A stretch of 64,000 nt of DNA from Bradyrhizobium arachidis (GTDB taxonomy: Bacteria > Pseudomonadota > Alphaproteobacteria > Rhizobiales > Xanthobacteraceae): the NCBI RefSeq assembly GCF_015291705.1, contig NZ_CP030050.1, forward strand, positions 9,673,001 to 9,737,000, in the 5' to 3' direction. This document shows, in pieces, positions 17,690 through 27,308 of the stretch. The translations under genes and the position numbers were made by a program. Within the stretch, counting starts at the first letter, position 1. Every line of letters starts with the position of its first letter. The notes beneath the pieces were generated by a model. It searched no databases and was not told where the DNA came from. It was given only the letters and a program-made list of their open reading frames with translations.

Positions 17690-18076
17690 ATGTATCATCT
17701 CACCGCTCTCGTCACGCTGCTGGCGATCGCATTTTATTTCTTCACCTGCATCAACGTCTCGCGCTCGCGCACCCAAACCGGCGTCAAGGTGCCGGCGATG
17801 TCGGGCCATCCGGATTTCGAGCGCGCGTTCCGCATCCAGATGAACACGCTGGAATGGATGCCGATCTTCCTGCCGGCACTCTGGTTGTTCGCGATCTATA
17901 TCGGCGATGCCGTTGCGGCCGGGATCGGCGCGGTGTGGATCATCGGCCGCATCGTCTATTTCATCGGCTATTCGCAGGCCGCCGCAAAACGCGGCCCGGG
18001 TTTCGCGATCCAGGCGCTGGCCGCAATCGCGCTGTGGGCGGGGGCGTTGGGCGCGGTGGTGTTGCGGATGGTGTGA
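17690..18076 (+). CDS. MAPEG family membrane protein
   Basis: A 128-residue integral membrane protein with four hydrophobic helices. The segment GHPDFERAFRIQMNTLEWMPIF is the MAPEG signature region (polar residues after TM1 that bind glutathione in eukaryotic members), and IIGRIVYFIGYSQAAAKRGPGF is the conserved second block. Bacterial MAPEG proteins are glutathione-dependent transferases or peroxidases of unknown substrate. It starts 25 bases after the AttH-like gene and may be cotranscribed with it. Confidence 0.86.
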   Translation: MYHLTALVTLLAIAFYFFTCINVSRSRTQTGVKVPAMSGHPDFERAFRIQMNTLEWMPIFLPALWLFAIYIGDAVAAGIGAVWIIGRIVYFIGYSQAAAKRGPGFAIQALAAIALWAGALGAVVLRMV

Positions 18077-18102
18077 GGGAAGGTCGCGCCTCAATCTCAG
18101 TC

Positions 18103-18265
18103 GTCGTCCCGGACAAGCGCAGCGAAGCGAAGCGCCGATCCGGGACCCATATCCACAGGGAGTAGTTTGGCGCGAGCTGGTAACTCCGAGTCTCCGTAAC
18201 CACACCGGCCTGTGGTTATGGGTCCCGGATCGGCGCGCGCTTGAGGCGCGCTTGTCCGGGACGAC
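18103..18265. repeat. Family A palindromic element, copy 3
   Basis: Ends GTCGTCCCGGACAAGCGC and GGGACGAC, with CATATCCACAGGGAG and CCTGTGGTTATGGGTCC arms inside and a TAACTCCGAG centre. At 163 bases it is longer than copies 1, 2 and 4. It follows the MAPEG gene and is followed directly by a half family C element. Confidence 0.78.
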
Positions 18266-18302
18266 AGCGGAATGTGTGGCGCTGGCGCCGGACTCGGAGC
18301 TT

Positions 18303-18343
18303 CGAGATTCCGGGTTCGATGCTTCGCATCGCCCCGGAATGAC
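18303..18343. repeat. Half family C palindrome
   Basis: The segment CGAGATTCCGGGTTCGATG, then CTTCGCATCGCCCCGGAATGAC, equals the right half of the family C elements at 37648, 39739 and 50845. It ends eight bases before the stop codon end of the binding-protein gene on the minus strand. Confidence 0.65.
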
Positions 18344-18351
18344 GCTACGCG

Positions 18352-19545
18352 TCACTTCGTCAGCGGGCAGCCGCTGTCCTTGGCGGAGAAGAACGCCTTG
18401 TCGCCGGGAACGGTGGCGAGCAGCTTGTAATAATCCCAGGGCTTCTTCGACTCCGAGGGCTTCTTGACCTCGAACAGATACATGTCGTGGACCATGCGGC
18501 CGTTCTCGAGCACCTTGCCGCCTTGCGCGAAATCGTCGTTGACCGGTAGCTCCTTCAGCTTCTTGGAAACGGCCTCCGGGTCTTTGGTGCCGGCGGCCTT
18601 GACCGCCTTCAGGTAGCTCAGCGTCGCCGAATAGGTGCCGGCATGGATCATGCTCGGCATCCGGCCGGTGCGCTTGAGGAAGCGTTCGCCGAGATTGCGG
18701 GTCTTGTCGTTGAGATCCCAGTAATAGCCCTCGGTCAGCACCAGACCTTGCGCGGCCTGAAGACCGAGGCCGTTCACCTCGGCAAGCGTCATCAGGAGGC
18801 CCGCGAGCTTCTGGCCGCCGGAGACGATGCCAAACTCGGCCGCCTGCTTGATCGAGTTGGTGGTGTCGAGGCCGGCATTGGCGAGACCGACGATCTTCGC
18901 CTTCGAACTCTGCGCCTGCAGCAGGAAGGAGGAGAAGTCGGAGGAGTTGAGCGGCACGCGCACCGAGCCGACCACCTTGCCGCCATTGGCGGTGACGATC
19001 TCGCTGGTGTCCTTCTCCAGCGCATAGCCGAAGGCGTAGTCCGCGGTGAGGAAGAACCAGGTGTCGCCGCCGGCCTTGGTCAGCGCACCGCCGGTGCCGA
19101 CGCCGAGCGCGCGGGTGTCATAGGCCCAGTGGAAGCCGTAGGGCTGGCAGGCATCGCCGGTGAGCCGCGAGGTCGCGGCGCCGACGACGATGTCGACCTT
19201 CTTCTTCTCCTTGGAAAGCTCGTGGACCGCGAGCGCGACCGAGGAGGTCGTCAGCTCCGTGATCATGTCGACGTTCTCGACGTCATACCAGCGCCGGGCG
19301 ATCGAGGTCGCAAGGTCAGGCTTGTTCTGGTGGTCGGCGGTGACGAGCTCGATCTTCTGGCCCAAAACCTCGCCGCCAAAATCCTCGATCGCCATCTTGG
19401 CGGCCTCGACCGACCATTTGCCACCATAGTCGGCATAGACGCCGGACTGATCGTTGAGGATGCCGATCTTGACGCCTTGCGCGGAGGCCGGTGCCGCCAG
19501 CAGCAGGGCCGACATTGCGACGGCGGCCAAAAGGGATGATTTCAT
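18352..19545 (-). CDS. ABC transporter substrate-binding protein, branched-chain amino acid (LivK) type
   Basis: A 397-residue periplasmic binding protein with a Sec signal ending APASA near residue 23 and the type I fold start VKIGILNDQSGVYADYGG. The sequence AVHELSKEKKKVDIVVGAATSRLTGDACQPYGFHWAYDT is typical of the Peripla_BP_6 group, whose bacterial members bind amino acids, amides or aromatic acids. GGGAG precedes the ATG. No permease or ATPase genes lie beside it, so it is an orphan that must work with components encoded elsewhere. The ligand is unknown. Confidence 0.88.
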   Translation of the reverse strand: MKSSLLAAVAMSALLLAAPASAQGVKIGILNDQSGVYADYGGKWSVEAAKMAIEDFGGEVLGQKIELVTADHQNKPDLATSIARRWYDVENVDMITELTTSSVALAVHELSKEKKKVDIVVGAATSRLTGDACQPYGFHWAYDTRALGVGTGGALTKAGGDTWFFLTADYAFGYALEKDTSEIVTANGGKVVGSVRVPLNSSDFSSFLLQAQSSKAKIVGLANAGLDTTNSIKQAAEFGIVSGGQKLAGLLMTLAEVNGLGLQAAQGLVLTEGYYWDLNDKTRNLGERFLKRTGRMPSMIHAGTYSATLSYLKAVKAAGTKDPEAVSKKLKELPVNDDFAQGGKVLENGRMVHDMYLFEVKKPSESKKPWDYYKLLATVPGDKAFFSAKDSGCPLTK

Positions 19546-19661
19546 GAGTTAGCTCCCAGCAGTGTTCTGTTTTGAAATCGCGCGGATAGTAGTGAAGAAC
19601 CCCGGCCCTGCCCATCCATTTCATGTTGGTCGTTAGTATGGAGGGAGCGCGCCAAACAACA

Positions 19662-19800
19662 GCTGTCGTCCCGGACGAGCGAAGCGAAGATCCGGGACCC
19701 ATAACCACAGGGAGTGGTTTGACGAAGACTCGTGGTTACCCCCTTCGCGCCACCACTTCTCCCTGGGGTTATGGGTCCCCGCCTTCGCGGGGACGACAGC
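19662..19800. repeat. Family A palindromic element, copy 4
   Basis: Ends GCTGTCGTCC and GGACGACAGC, with CCCATAACCACAGGGAG and CTCCCTGGGGTTATGGGTCC arms and a GACGAAGACTCG centre. It lies between the upstream end of the binding-protein gene and the 3' end of the RND permease gene, both on the minus strand. Confidence 0.8.
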
Positions 19801-19837
19801 GGTGGGTGTGGAGGTGCCGATGGCAACCTGACCATCG

Positions 19838-22800
19838 TCAGGCCGCCACCTCCGGCTTCTTGTCGCGCCGCCCTTCGGCGAGGTTCCGCACCACGACGTA
19901 AAAGATCGGGGTGAACAGCAGCCCGAACAGCGTCACGCCGATCATGCCGAAGAACACGGCAACGCCGACCGCCTGCCGCATCTCCGAGCCGGAGCCACTC
20001 GAGATCACCAGCGGCAGGACGCCGAGGATGAAGGCGAAGGACGTCATCAGGATCGGCCGCAAACGCAGGCGGCAGGCCTCGATCACGGCCTCCAGCCGCG
20101 GCTTGCCTTCGTTCTCGATGTCGCGCGCGAACTCGACGATCAGGATCGCGTTCTTTGCAGCTAGCCCCACCAGCACCACGAAGCCGATCTGGGTCAGGAC
20201 GTTGACGTCCTGCCCCATGATTCGCACGCCGATGGTGGCGGCGAGCAGGCACATCGGCACGATCAGGATCACCGCGAAGGGCAGCGTCCAGCTGCCATAT
20301 TGCGCGGCGAGCACGAGATAGACGAACAGCACGCAGATCGGGAACACGTAGAGGCCCGCATTGCCGCCGGTGATCTGCTGATAGGACAGGTCGGTCCATT
20401 CGAAGGTAAAGCCGCTCGGCAAGATGTCGTCGGCGAGCTTCTTGATGGTGTTGAGCGCGGTGGTCGAGCTGACGCCCGGCGCCGGCTCGCCCTGCAGTTC
20501 GGAGGCCGCATAGAGATTGTAGCGCGCGACGCGGTCGGGGCCCGAGACGTCCTTGAACTCGACCACGCTGCCCAGCATCACCATGTCGCCGGAGGCGTTG
20601 CGCGTGCGCAGCCGCGCGAGGTCGCTTGGCTCTTTCCGGAACGGGAAGTCTGCCTGCGCCGTGACGTGATAGGTGCGGCCGAACAGGTTGAAGTCGTTGA
20701 CATAGGTCGATCCGAAATAGGTCTGGATCGTGTCGTTGACGTTGGCGATGGGAACGCCGAGCTTCTGCGCCTTGGTGCGGTCGATGTCGACGAAGAGTTG
20801 CGGCGTATTCGCCGTGAACGGCGAGAACACCGTGGGGCCGAGCAGCGACGGCGATTTGCGCGCAGCGGCGACAAGCTCGTCGGTGGCTGCGGCGAGCAGC
20901 TCCGGCCCGCGGCCCTGGCGGTCCTGGATGCGGATGGTGAAGCCGCCGCCGGTGCCGATGCCGGGGACGGCCGGCGGCGGAATGACGATGATGAACGCGC
21001 CCTGGAGCGCGGCGAGCCGCTTGCGCAGCTCGGCCGTGATGGCGTTCGCCGTCAGCCCCTTCTTCAGGCGCACCTCGGGTTCATCGAACACCGGAAACAG
21101 CGCCGCTGCGTTGCCCTGCTGCGTGCGCGTCGCACCCGAGAAGCCGGCGAAGACGGCAACTCGGATGATGCCCGGGGTATCCAGCGCGATCCGCTCGATC
21201 TCGCGCACGATCTCGGTGGTGCGCGCCAGCGACGCCGCGCCGGGCAATTGCACGGAGACGATGACGTAGCCGCGATCCTGCGCGGGGATGAAGCCCTGCG
21301 GCGTGGTCCCGATCAGCCAGCCGGCGCTGCCGATCAGCACGACGTAGATCAGCAACATCACCACCGAGTGCCGGATCACGAAATTCGCAAGACCCGCATA
21401 GCCATGCGACAGCCGGTCGAACACGCGGTTGAAGACGCCGGTGAAGGCATTCCATCCGCGCGCGATGACGTTCCAGGCCGCCGGCGGCCGCTTCTCCTCG
21501 TGCGGCGTGAGGATCAGCGAGGCCAGCGCCGGCGACAGCGTCAGCGAGCAGAAGCAGGAGATCGCGGTCGCAACCGCGATGGTGACGGCGAATTGCTGGA
21601 AGAATTGCCCGGAAATGCCGCCAAGGAACGCCGTCGGCACGAACACGGCACATAGCACCAGCGCGATCGAGACCAGCGCGCCGCCGACCTCCTCCATGGT
21701 TTTCAGCGCGGCATCGCGCCGACTGAGGCCATGCTCGAGATGCCGCTCGACATTCTCGACCACCACAATGGCGTCGTCGACGACGATACCGACGGCGAGC
21801 ACGAGGCCGAAAAGCGTGAGATTGTTGATGGAGAAGCCGAGCGCCGCCATCACCGCAAAGGTGCCGACCAGCGAGACCGGAATCGCGATGATCGGGATGA
21901 TCGCCGGGCGCCAGCCCTGCAGGAACACGAGCACCACGACGACCACAAGCAGCATGGCCTCGTAGATGGTCTTGATCAGCTCGTGGACGGATTGCGCGAT
22001 GAACTCGGTCGGATTGTAGCCGATATTGTAGTCGAGGCCTTTCGGAAAACTCTCCTTCAGCTTGACCATGGTGTCGGAGATGCTTTTCGCGGTCGCCAGC
22101 GCGTTCGACCCGGGCCGCTGCGTCACCAGCATGCCGACGGCCGATTTGCGCAACAGGAAGCTGTTGGTGGAGTAGGAGAGCGCACCGAGCTCGATGCGGG
22201 CGACATCGCGTAGACGCACGGTTCGGCCGTCCGAGCCGGCCTTGATCAGGATATCCTCGAACTGTCTCTGATCCTTCAGGCGTCCGGTGAACACGAGATT
22301 CGGCTGGAACGCGCGGTCGGTGATCGGCGGCTCGGCAACCTGGCCGCCTGCGATCTGGATGTTCTGCGCGCGGATCGCCGCGATCACCTCGGTCGAGGTC
22401 AGGCCGAGATTGGCGATGCGGTCGGGGTCAAGCCACAACCTCATGGAGTAGTCGCGCGCGCCGAAGATCTGGATGTCGCCGACGCCGTCGAGGCGCAGCA
22501 GCTGGTCGCGGACCTGGAGCAGCGCGTAGTTGGAGATGTAGAGCTGGTCGAACGTGTCGTCCGGCGACAGCATGAACACGACCATCAGGATGTCGGGCGA
22601 GTTCTTGCGCGTCGTGACGCCGTTGCGCTGGACTTCCTCAGGAAGCCGCGGCTGCGCGATCGCGACGCGGTTCTGCACCAGCACCTGGGCCTTGTCGAGG
22701 TCGGTGCCGAGCTTGAAGGTGACGGTGATGGTGAGCTGGCCGTTGGAGGTCGCCTGGCTGTAGAGATACAGCATGTCCTCGACGCCGTTGATCTCCTGCT

Positions 22801-23002
22801 CGATGGGGGCCGCGACCGTGTCGGACACGGTCTGCGCGGAGGCGCCGGGATATTGCGTGGTGACGACGACGGTCGGCGGCACCACTTGCGGATATTCGGA
22901 GACCGGCAGCGTGGTGTAGGCGATCGCGCCGACGATCAGCAGCACGATCGACAGCACCATCGCGAGGATGGGCTGGTTGATGGAGAGACGGCCAAGATTC
23001 AT
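19838..23002 (-). CDS. RND efflux pump inner-membrane permease (HAE1/AcrB-MexF type)
   Basis: A 1054-residue proton-driven multidrug exporter, full length for the family. TM1 starts at residue 10 (INQPILAMVLSIVLL). The TM4 proton-relay aspartates are Asp409 and Asp410 in GIVVDDAIVVVENV, and the second half repeats the layout. Porter-domain motifs such as QVLVQNRVAIAQPRLP are present. It overlaps the adaptor gene (ATGA at 22999-23002), so the two are coupled, adaptor first. No outer-membrane factor gene is adjacent, so a TolC-type partner must come from elsewhere. Likely substrates are hydrophobic toxicants. Confidence 0.95.
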   Translation of the reverse strand: MNLGRLSINQPILAMVLSIVLLIVGAIAYTTLPVSEYPQVVPPTVVVTTQYPGASAQTVSDTVAAPIEQEINGVEDMLYLYSQATSNGQLTITVTFKLGTDLDKAQVLVQNRVAIAQPRLPEEVQRNGVTTRKNSPDILMVVFMLSPDDTFDQLYISNYALLQVRDQLLRLDGVGDIQIFGARDYSMRLWLDPDRIANLGLTSTEVIAAIRAQNIQIAGGQVAEPPITDRAFQPNLVFTGRLKDQRQFEDILIKAGSDGRTVRLRDVARIELGALSYSTNSFLLRKSAVGMLVTQRPGSNALATAKSISDTMVKLKESFPKGLDYNIGYNPTEFIAQSVHELIKTIYEAMLLVVVVVLVFLQGWRPAIIPIIAIPVSLVGTFAVMAALGFSINNLTLFGLVLAVGIVVDDAIVVVENVERHLEHGLSRRDAALKTMEEVGGALVSIALVLCAVFVPTAFLGGISGQFFQQFAVTIAVATAISCFCSLTLSPALASLILTPHEEKRPPAAWNVIARGWNAFTGVFNRVFDRLSHGYAGLANFVIRHSVVMLLIYVVLIGSAGWLIGTTPQGFIPAQDRGYVIVSVQLPGAASLARTTEIVREIERIALDTPGIIRVAVFAGFSGATRTQQGNAAALFPVFDEPEVRLKKGLTANAITAELRKRLAALQGAFIIVIPPPAVPGIGTGGGFTIRIQDRQGRGPELLAAATDELVAAARKSPSLLGPTVFSPFTANTPQLFVDIDRTKAQKLGVPIANVNDTIQTYFGSTYVNDFNLFGRTYHVTAQADFPFRKEPSDLARLRTRNASGDMVMLGSVVEFKDVSGPDRVARYNLYAASELQGEPAPGVSSTTALNTIKKLADDILPSGFTFEWTDLSYQQITGGNAGLYVFPICVLFVYLVLAAQYGSWTLPFAVILIVPMCLLAATIGVRIMGQDVNVLTQIGFVVLVGLAAKNAILIVEFARDIENEGKPRLEAVIEACRLRLRPILMTSFAFILGVLPLVISSGSGSEMRQAVGVAVFFGMIGVTLFGLLFTPIFYVVVRNLAEGRRDKKPEVAA

Positions 23003-24204
23003 GACTTGCCACCGGCCGGCGCTTGAGCAGTCTGCGGGGCGACCTTGGCGCCGACGCGGGCGCGCTGGATGCCGTTGACGATGACGCGATCGTCGGGCTT
23101 GAGCCCGTCGCGGATCACACGCAAGCCTTCGTCGAGCGGACCGAGTACCACGGCGCGCGCCTCGACGGTGTCGTCAGGCTTGACTACGAACACGATCTTG
23201 CGGGACTGGTCGGTCGCGACCGCGGCGTCCGGAATCAGCAGCGCCTCATAGGGCGCGCTGCCGATCAGGCGGACTCGGCCGAACTGGCCGGGCAGGATCG
23301 ACAGATCGGTGTTCTTGACCACGGCGCGGCTGCGCAGCGTGCCGGTGGAGACATCGAGGCGGTTGTCGAGGAAGTTGATCGAGCCGTCATGCGACGGCTT
23401 GGTCTCGCCGGCGAGCGTCACCTGAACCGGGTTTGCGGTATCGCGCGAGCTCGGGCGCTTACCCTCGAACCACAGCTTGCTGTATTTGATGAAGGTCGCT
23501 TCGTCCATGTCGAAATAGACGTAGATCGGGTCGAGCGCGACGATCGAGGTGAGCAGTGTCGAAGTGCCGGTATCGCTGCCCTGCACGAGATTGCCGGGGC
23601 TGACGAGATGGCGGCTGACGCGCCCGGTGAGCGGCGCGGTGACATGGGTGAACTCGATGTTGAGGCGAGCGGCCTTCAGCGCGCCCGCGGCCTGCGTCTC
23701 CGCAGCGTGCGCGGCCTGCAAGGCCTGGCGGCGCTGGTCGACGACCTGCTCGGAGACCGCGCTGGTCTGGACCAGGTTCAGGCCGCGGTCGAGCTCGCGC
23801 TTGGCCAGCTCCACCTTGGCGCGCGCGTCGGACAGCTGGCCGTCGGCCTGCTCGGCCACAGCCTCGAACGGACGCGGGTCGATCACGTAGAGCAGATCGC
23901 CCTGACGCACGATGGCGCCGTCCTGGAATTCGACCGAGTTGACGAAGCCGCCGACGCGCGGGCGCACCTGCACCTCCTCGATCGCCTCGAAGCGGCCGGT
24001 GAACTCGTCCCAATCAGTGACGGTGCGCTTGACCGGCTGGGCGACCGTCACCGGCGCGGGCGGCGGCGCAGACGCTTGCGAGGCCGGCTGTCCGCAGCCC
24101 GCGAGCGCGAAGGAAGCGGCGAGGAGACCCGCGATCGCGTAATGCCGCATCTGAACGAAATCGTGCTTTTTGACAAATGGCTCGCTTCCGTCCGGTCCAG
24201 TCAT
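22999..24204 (-). CDS. RND efflux periplasmic adaptor (membrane fusion protein), lipoprotein
   Basis: The adaptor joins the RND permease to an outer-membrane channel. A lipobox (FALAGC) puts the lipidated cysteine at residue 37 from the chosen start. The lipoyl-like halves (VRPRVGGFVNSVEFQDGAIVRQGDLLYVIDP and VTAPLTGRVSRHLVSPGNLV), the alpha-hairpin between them and the beta-barrel follow in normal order. ATG 24204 has GAGGA upstream; ATG 24150 (MRHYAIAG) would give a more ordinary short lipoprotein signal but lacks a ribosome site. No TetR or LysR regulator is adjacent. Confidence 0.92.
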   Translation of the reverse strand: MTGPDGSEPFVKKHDFVQMRHYAIAGLLAASFALAGCGQPASQASAPPPAPVTVAQPVKRTVTDWDEFTGRFEAIEEVQVRPRVGGFVNSVEFQDGAIVRQGDLLYVIDPRPFEAVAEQADGQLSDARAKVELAKRELDRGLNLVQTSAVSEQVVDQRRQALQAAHAAETQAAGALKAARLNIEFTHVTAPLTGRVSRHLVSPGNLVQGSDTGTSTLLTSIVALDPIYVYFDMDEATFIKYSKLWFEGKRPSSRDTANPVQVTLAGETKPSHDGSINFLDNRLDVSTGTLRSRAVVKNTDLSILPGQFGRVRLIGSAPYEALLIPDAAVATDQSRKIVFVVKPDDTVEARAVVLGPLDEGLRVIRDGLKPDDRVIVNGIQRARVGAKVAPQTAQAPAGGKS

Positions 24205-24532
24205 CCCAGGTCCTCGCATCAAAAGCCGCGGAAAAAGCAGGGTACGCGCCTGCTCGCGGGCGACACAAGATGGGCGGCAATGATGAACTCTTCAAGACCA
24301 ATGCGCGTGCAATAGTACAACGCATGGCCTGACCGGATGGCGGGTTGACAGTGGGTGAGGTGGGCGCACACGCGGCGGTTGGTGCCAATGAGTTGGCGAT
24401 GAAGGCGCGGCGTTCTCCACCCTCCCCTGGAGGGGGAGGGTAAGCGGCCAGCGTCTTCGCACATGACGGGCGGCGGGCGCTCGGCTAGACTTGCCTTCCA
24501 AAAACAAGACGAATTGTCCGGGGAGGACCGGC
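24205..24532. other. Divergent intergenic region between RND and dehydrogenase operons
   Basis: About 328 bases without a gene. It must hold the promoters of both divergent units. The only structure I see is a short palindrome CCTCCCCTGGAGGGGGAGGG near 24422-24441, which matches an arm of the nested element at 55991-56246. GGGGAGGA at 24520-24527 is the ribosome site of the dehydrogenase gene. No clear operator or -35/-10 pair could be assigned. Confidence 0.5.
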
Positions 24533-25687
24533 GTGCACCAGGGACGTGTCGTCTACGGCGCGATCGAGGAGGTCGTGTTCGGCCATCCGGCGGCGGATGC
24601 CATCGTCGCGCAGATGGACCGGCTGGGAACACGCCGCGCCTTCCTGATGGTCTCAGGCACGCTGAACCGGCAGACCGACGAAATCACGAAAATCAAGGAC
24701 GCGCTCGGCGAACGCTGTGCCGGCCTGTTCGACGCCATGCCGGCACACACGCCGCGCGAGGCCGTCATTGCCGCCACCAACGCAGCGCGCGAGGTGGGCG
24801 CCGATCTGATCGTCACCGTGGGCGGCGGCTCGATCACCGACGGCGCCAAGGCGGTGCAGCTCTGTCTTGCGAATGGCATCGACACGATCGACGGCATCGA
24901 CCGCATCCGCGTGCACAAGGGCGTTGCGCCGGAGATGACGGCGCCAAGCGTGCGCCAGGTCAGCGTGCCGACCACCATCGCCGGCGGCGAATTCAGCTCC
25001 ATCGCAGGCGTGACCGACCGCGCTACGCATGTGAAGCAGATGCTGCGGCATCCGCTCACCGTGCCGCGCGCGACCATTCTCGACCCAGGCATCACCGTGC
25101 ACACGCCGGAATGGCTGTTCCTCTCGACCGGCATTCGCGCCCTCGATCACTGCGTCGAGGCGATCTGCTCGCGCGAGACGCATCCCTATGCCGATGCGCA
25201 ATCGGTCAAGGGCCTTGCCATGCTTGCCGACGCGCTGCCGCGGGTGAAGGCCGACCCTGCCGATCTCGACGCGCGGATGGATGCGCAGATCGGCACCTGG
25301 CTGTCGATGGGCGCGCTCGCGGCCGGGGTGCCGATGGGGGCGAGCCACGGCATCGGCTATGTGCTGGGCGCGGCGTTCGACGTGCCGCACGGCTACACCT
25401 CCTGCATCATGCTGCCGGCGGTGATGCGCTGGAACGCACGCGACAATGCCGAGCGCCAGATGATCGTCGCCGCCGCGATGGGCTTTCCCGGCCACAACGC
25501 CGCCGACGTGTTGGATGCCTTCATCCGCTCGCTCGGCATGCCACGCAGCCTTGCCGAGATGCGGGTCACGCCGGAGCATTTCGACGCCATCGCCGAACAG
25601 GCGATGCGCACCAACTGGATCCCGCGCAACCCGCGCAGGATCGACGGCCCCGCCGATATCCGCGAAATCCTGCTTCTCGCCGCATGA
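24533..25687 (+). CDS. Iron-containing alcohol dehydrogenase / maleylacetate reductase family enzyme
   Basis: A 384-residue oxidoreductase of the group III iron-dependent dehydrogenases. The NAD(P)-binding part has TVGGGSITDGAKAV, and the metal-binding half has GIRALDHCVEA, GASHGIGYVLGA and VPHGYTSCIMLPAVM. The order and the FDVPHG block are closest to maleylacetate reductases of aromatic-ring pathways, but no intradiol dioxygenase or hydrolase gene is nearby, so a general alcohol or semialdehyde role is equally possible. GTG 24533 is chosen for its GGGGAGGA ribosome site. It is 17 bases upstream of an acyl-CoA ligase gene, suggesting an operon. Confidence 0.82.
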   Translation: MHQGRVVYGAIEEVVFGHPAADAIVAQMDRLGTRRAFLMVSGTLNRQTDEITKIKDALGERCAGLFDAMPAHTPREAVIAATNAAREVGADLIVTVGGGSITDGAKAVQLCLANGIDTIDGIDRIRVHKGVAPEMTAPSVRQVSVPTTIAGGEFSSIAGVTDRATHVKQMLRHPLTVPRATILDPGITVHTPEWLFLSTGIRALDHCVEAICSRETHPYADAQSVKGLAMLADALPRVKADPADLDARMDAQIGTWLSMGALAAGVPMGASHGIGYVLGAAFDVPHGYTSCIMLPAVMRWNARDNAERQMIVAAAMGFPGHNAADVLDAFIRSLGMPRSLAEMRVTPEHFDAIAEQAMRTNWIPRNPRRIDGPADIREILLLAA

Positions 25688-25704
25688 TCCAAGCCGGAGG
25701 ATAG

Positions 25705-27255
25705 ATGTACACAGGTCACCACGCCCGCCTGCGCCCGCTGCAGCCCGCCTTCATCATGGCCGCGACAGGCGAGGCCGTCACCTATCGCGAGCTGGAGGCG
25801 CGCAGCAATCGCCTGGCGCATCTGTTCCGCAGGCACGGCTTGAAGCGGCTCGACCACTACTCGATCTTCATGGAGAACAATGCGCGCTATCTCGAAGCCT
25901 GCGGCGCGGGCGAGCGCTCGGGGCTCTACTACACCTGCATCAACTCGTTCCTGACGCCCGGCGAGCTCGCCTATCTCCTCGTCAACAGCCAGTCGAAAAT
26001 CCTGATCACCTCCAGGGCGAAGCTGGACATCGCACGTGAGGCCATCAACGCCTGCCCCGACGTCAGGCTCTGCATCGTCGCCGACGGTCCCGGCGAGAGC
26101 GAGCGCATCGTCGGGCTGGCGGATGTGACCGCCGATCTGCCGGCGACGCCGATCGCGGACGAATGGCTTGGCACTGCGATGCTGTATTCATCGGGCACGA
26201 CGGGACGGCCGAAGGGCATTTTGCGGCCGCTGCCGGAGGAGCCGCCAAAACAGAATCTGCCGCTGTTCGATTTCCTGACGAAACTCTGGCACTACCGCGA
26301 GGGCATGGTCTACTTGTCGCCGGCCCCGCTCTATCACTCGGCGCCGCAGGCCGCGGTAAATCTCACGATCCGCATGGGCGGCACCGTGATCATCATGGAG
26401 ACGTTCGATCCCGAGCGCTATCTCCAGCTGGTGCAACAATGGGGCATCACCCACACCCAGCTGGTGCCGACGATGTTCTCGCGGATGCTGAAGCTGCCGG
26501 AGGAGGTGCGCAAGCGTTACGACCTCTCCTCGCTGGAGATCGCGATCCATGCCGCCGCGCCCTGCCCGGCCCTCGTCAAGGACGACATCATCAAATGGTG
26601 GGGTCCGATCATCCACGAATATTACGGCGCCACCGAAGGCCTCGGCTTCACCGCCTGCAACAGCGCGGAATGGCTGGCGCATCGCGGCACCGTCGGCAAG
26701 GTGCTGCTCGGCGACCTCCATATTCTCGACGAGAACATGCAGCCACGCCCGACCGGAACGCCGGGGCAAGTCTGGTTCAAGACGGGATCGCCGTTCGAAT
26801 ATTTCAATGATCCGGAGAAGACGAAGGAAGCGCGCTCGGCCGACGGCAACATGAGCACGGTCGGCGACGTCGGCTATGTCGACGAGGACCGCTTCCTGTA
26901 TCTGACCGACCGCGCGACCTTCATGATCATCTCGGGCGGGGTGAACATCTATCCGCAGGAATGCGAGAATCTCTTGATCACCCACCCGAAGGTCGCCGAT
27001 GCCGCCGTGTTCGGCGTGCCCAATCCCGATCTCGGCGAAGAGGTGAAGGCGGTGGTGCAGCCGATGCCGGGCGTGGTGCCGGGCCCGGCGCTTGCCGAAG
27101 AGCTGATCGCCTTCTGCGGGGCGTCGCTGTCGCGGCAGAAGGTGCCGCGCTCGGTGGACTTCGAGAAGGAGTTGCCGCGGCTCCCGACCGGCAAGCTGTA
27201 CAAGCGGCTGCTAAGGGATCGGTATTGGGGCAACAAGACGTCGCGGATCGTGTGA
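25705..27255 (+). CDS. AMP-dependent acyl-CoA synthetase (class I adenylate-forming)
   Basis: A 516-residue ligase that should activate a carboxylic acid to its CoA thioester through an acyl-adenylate. Motifs in order: YSSGTTGRPKGI (161-172, P-loop), HEYYGATEG (A5), GDVGYVDEDRFLYLTDR (A7-A8) and PTGKLYKRLLRDRYW (A10 with the catalytic lysine). The substrate cannot be assigned; the family covers fatty, bile-like and aromatic acids. A GGAGG ribosome site precedes ATG 25705. Together with the upstream dehydrogenase and the downstream importer it may form an uptake-and-activation route. Confidence 0.9.
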   Translation: MYTGHHARLRPLQPAFIMAATGEAVTYRELEARSNRLAHLFRRHGLKRLDHYSIFMENNARYLEACGAGERSGLYYTCINSFLTPGELAYLLVNSQSKILITSRAKLDIAREAINACPDVRLCIVADGPGESERIVGLADVTADLPATPIADEWLGTAMLYSSGTTGRPKGILRPLPEEPPKQNLPLFDFLTKLWHYREGMVYLSPAPLYHSAPQAAVNLTIRMGGTVIIMETFDPERYLQLVQQWGITHTQLVPTMFSRMLKLPEEVRKRYDLSSLEIAIHAAAPCPALVKDDIIKWWGPIIHEYYGATEGLGFTACNSAEWLAHRGTVGKVLLGDLHILDENMQPRPTGTPGQVWFKTGSPFEYFNDPEKTKEARSADGNMSTVGDVGYVDEDRFLYLTDRATFMIISGGVNIYPQECENLLITHPKVADAAVFGVPNPDLGEEVKAVVQPMPGVVPGPALAEELIAFCGASLSRQKVPRSVDFEKELPRLPTGKLYKRLLRDRYWGNKTSRIV

Positions 27256-27258
27256 GCC

Positions 27259-27308
27259 CCGCTGTCGTCCCGGGGCGCGACGAAGTCGCGAACCCGGGAC
27301 GACGGCGG
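27259..27308 (+). repeat. Hairpin immediately after the acyl-CoA ligase stop
   Basis: Arms CCGCTGTCGTCCCGGG (27259-27274) and CCCGGGACGACGGCGG (27293-27308) pair with one mismatch and carry the same GTCGTCCC ends as family A. It starts three bases after the stop and probably forms the 3' structure of the ligase mRNA. Confidence 0.65.

Noticed and set aside
18303..18343. GGGTTCGATG-type sequence as the T-arm of a tRNA
   Set aside because: No acceptor or anticodon stems fit; the sequence equals the right half of family C repeats.
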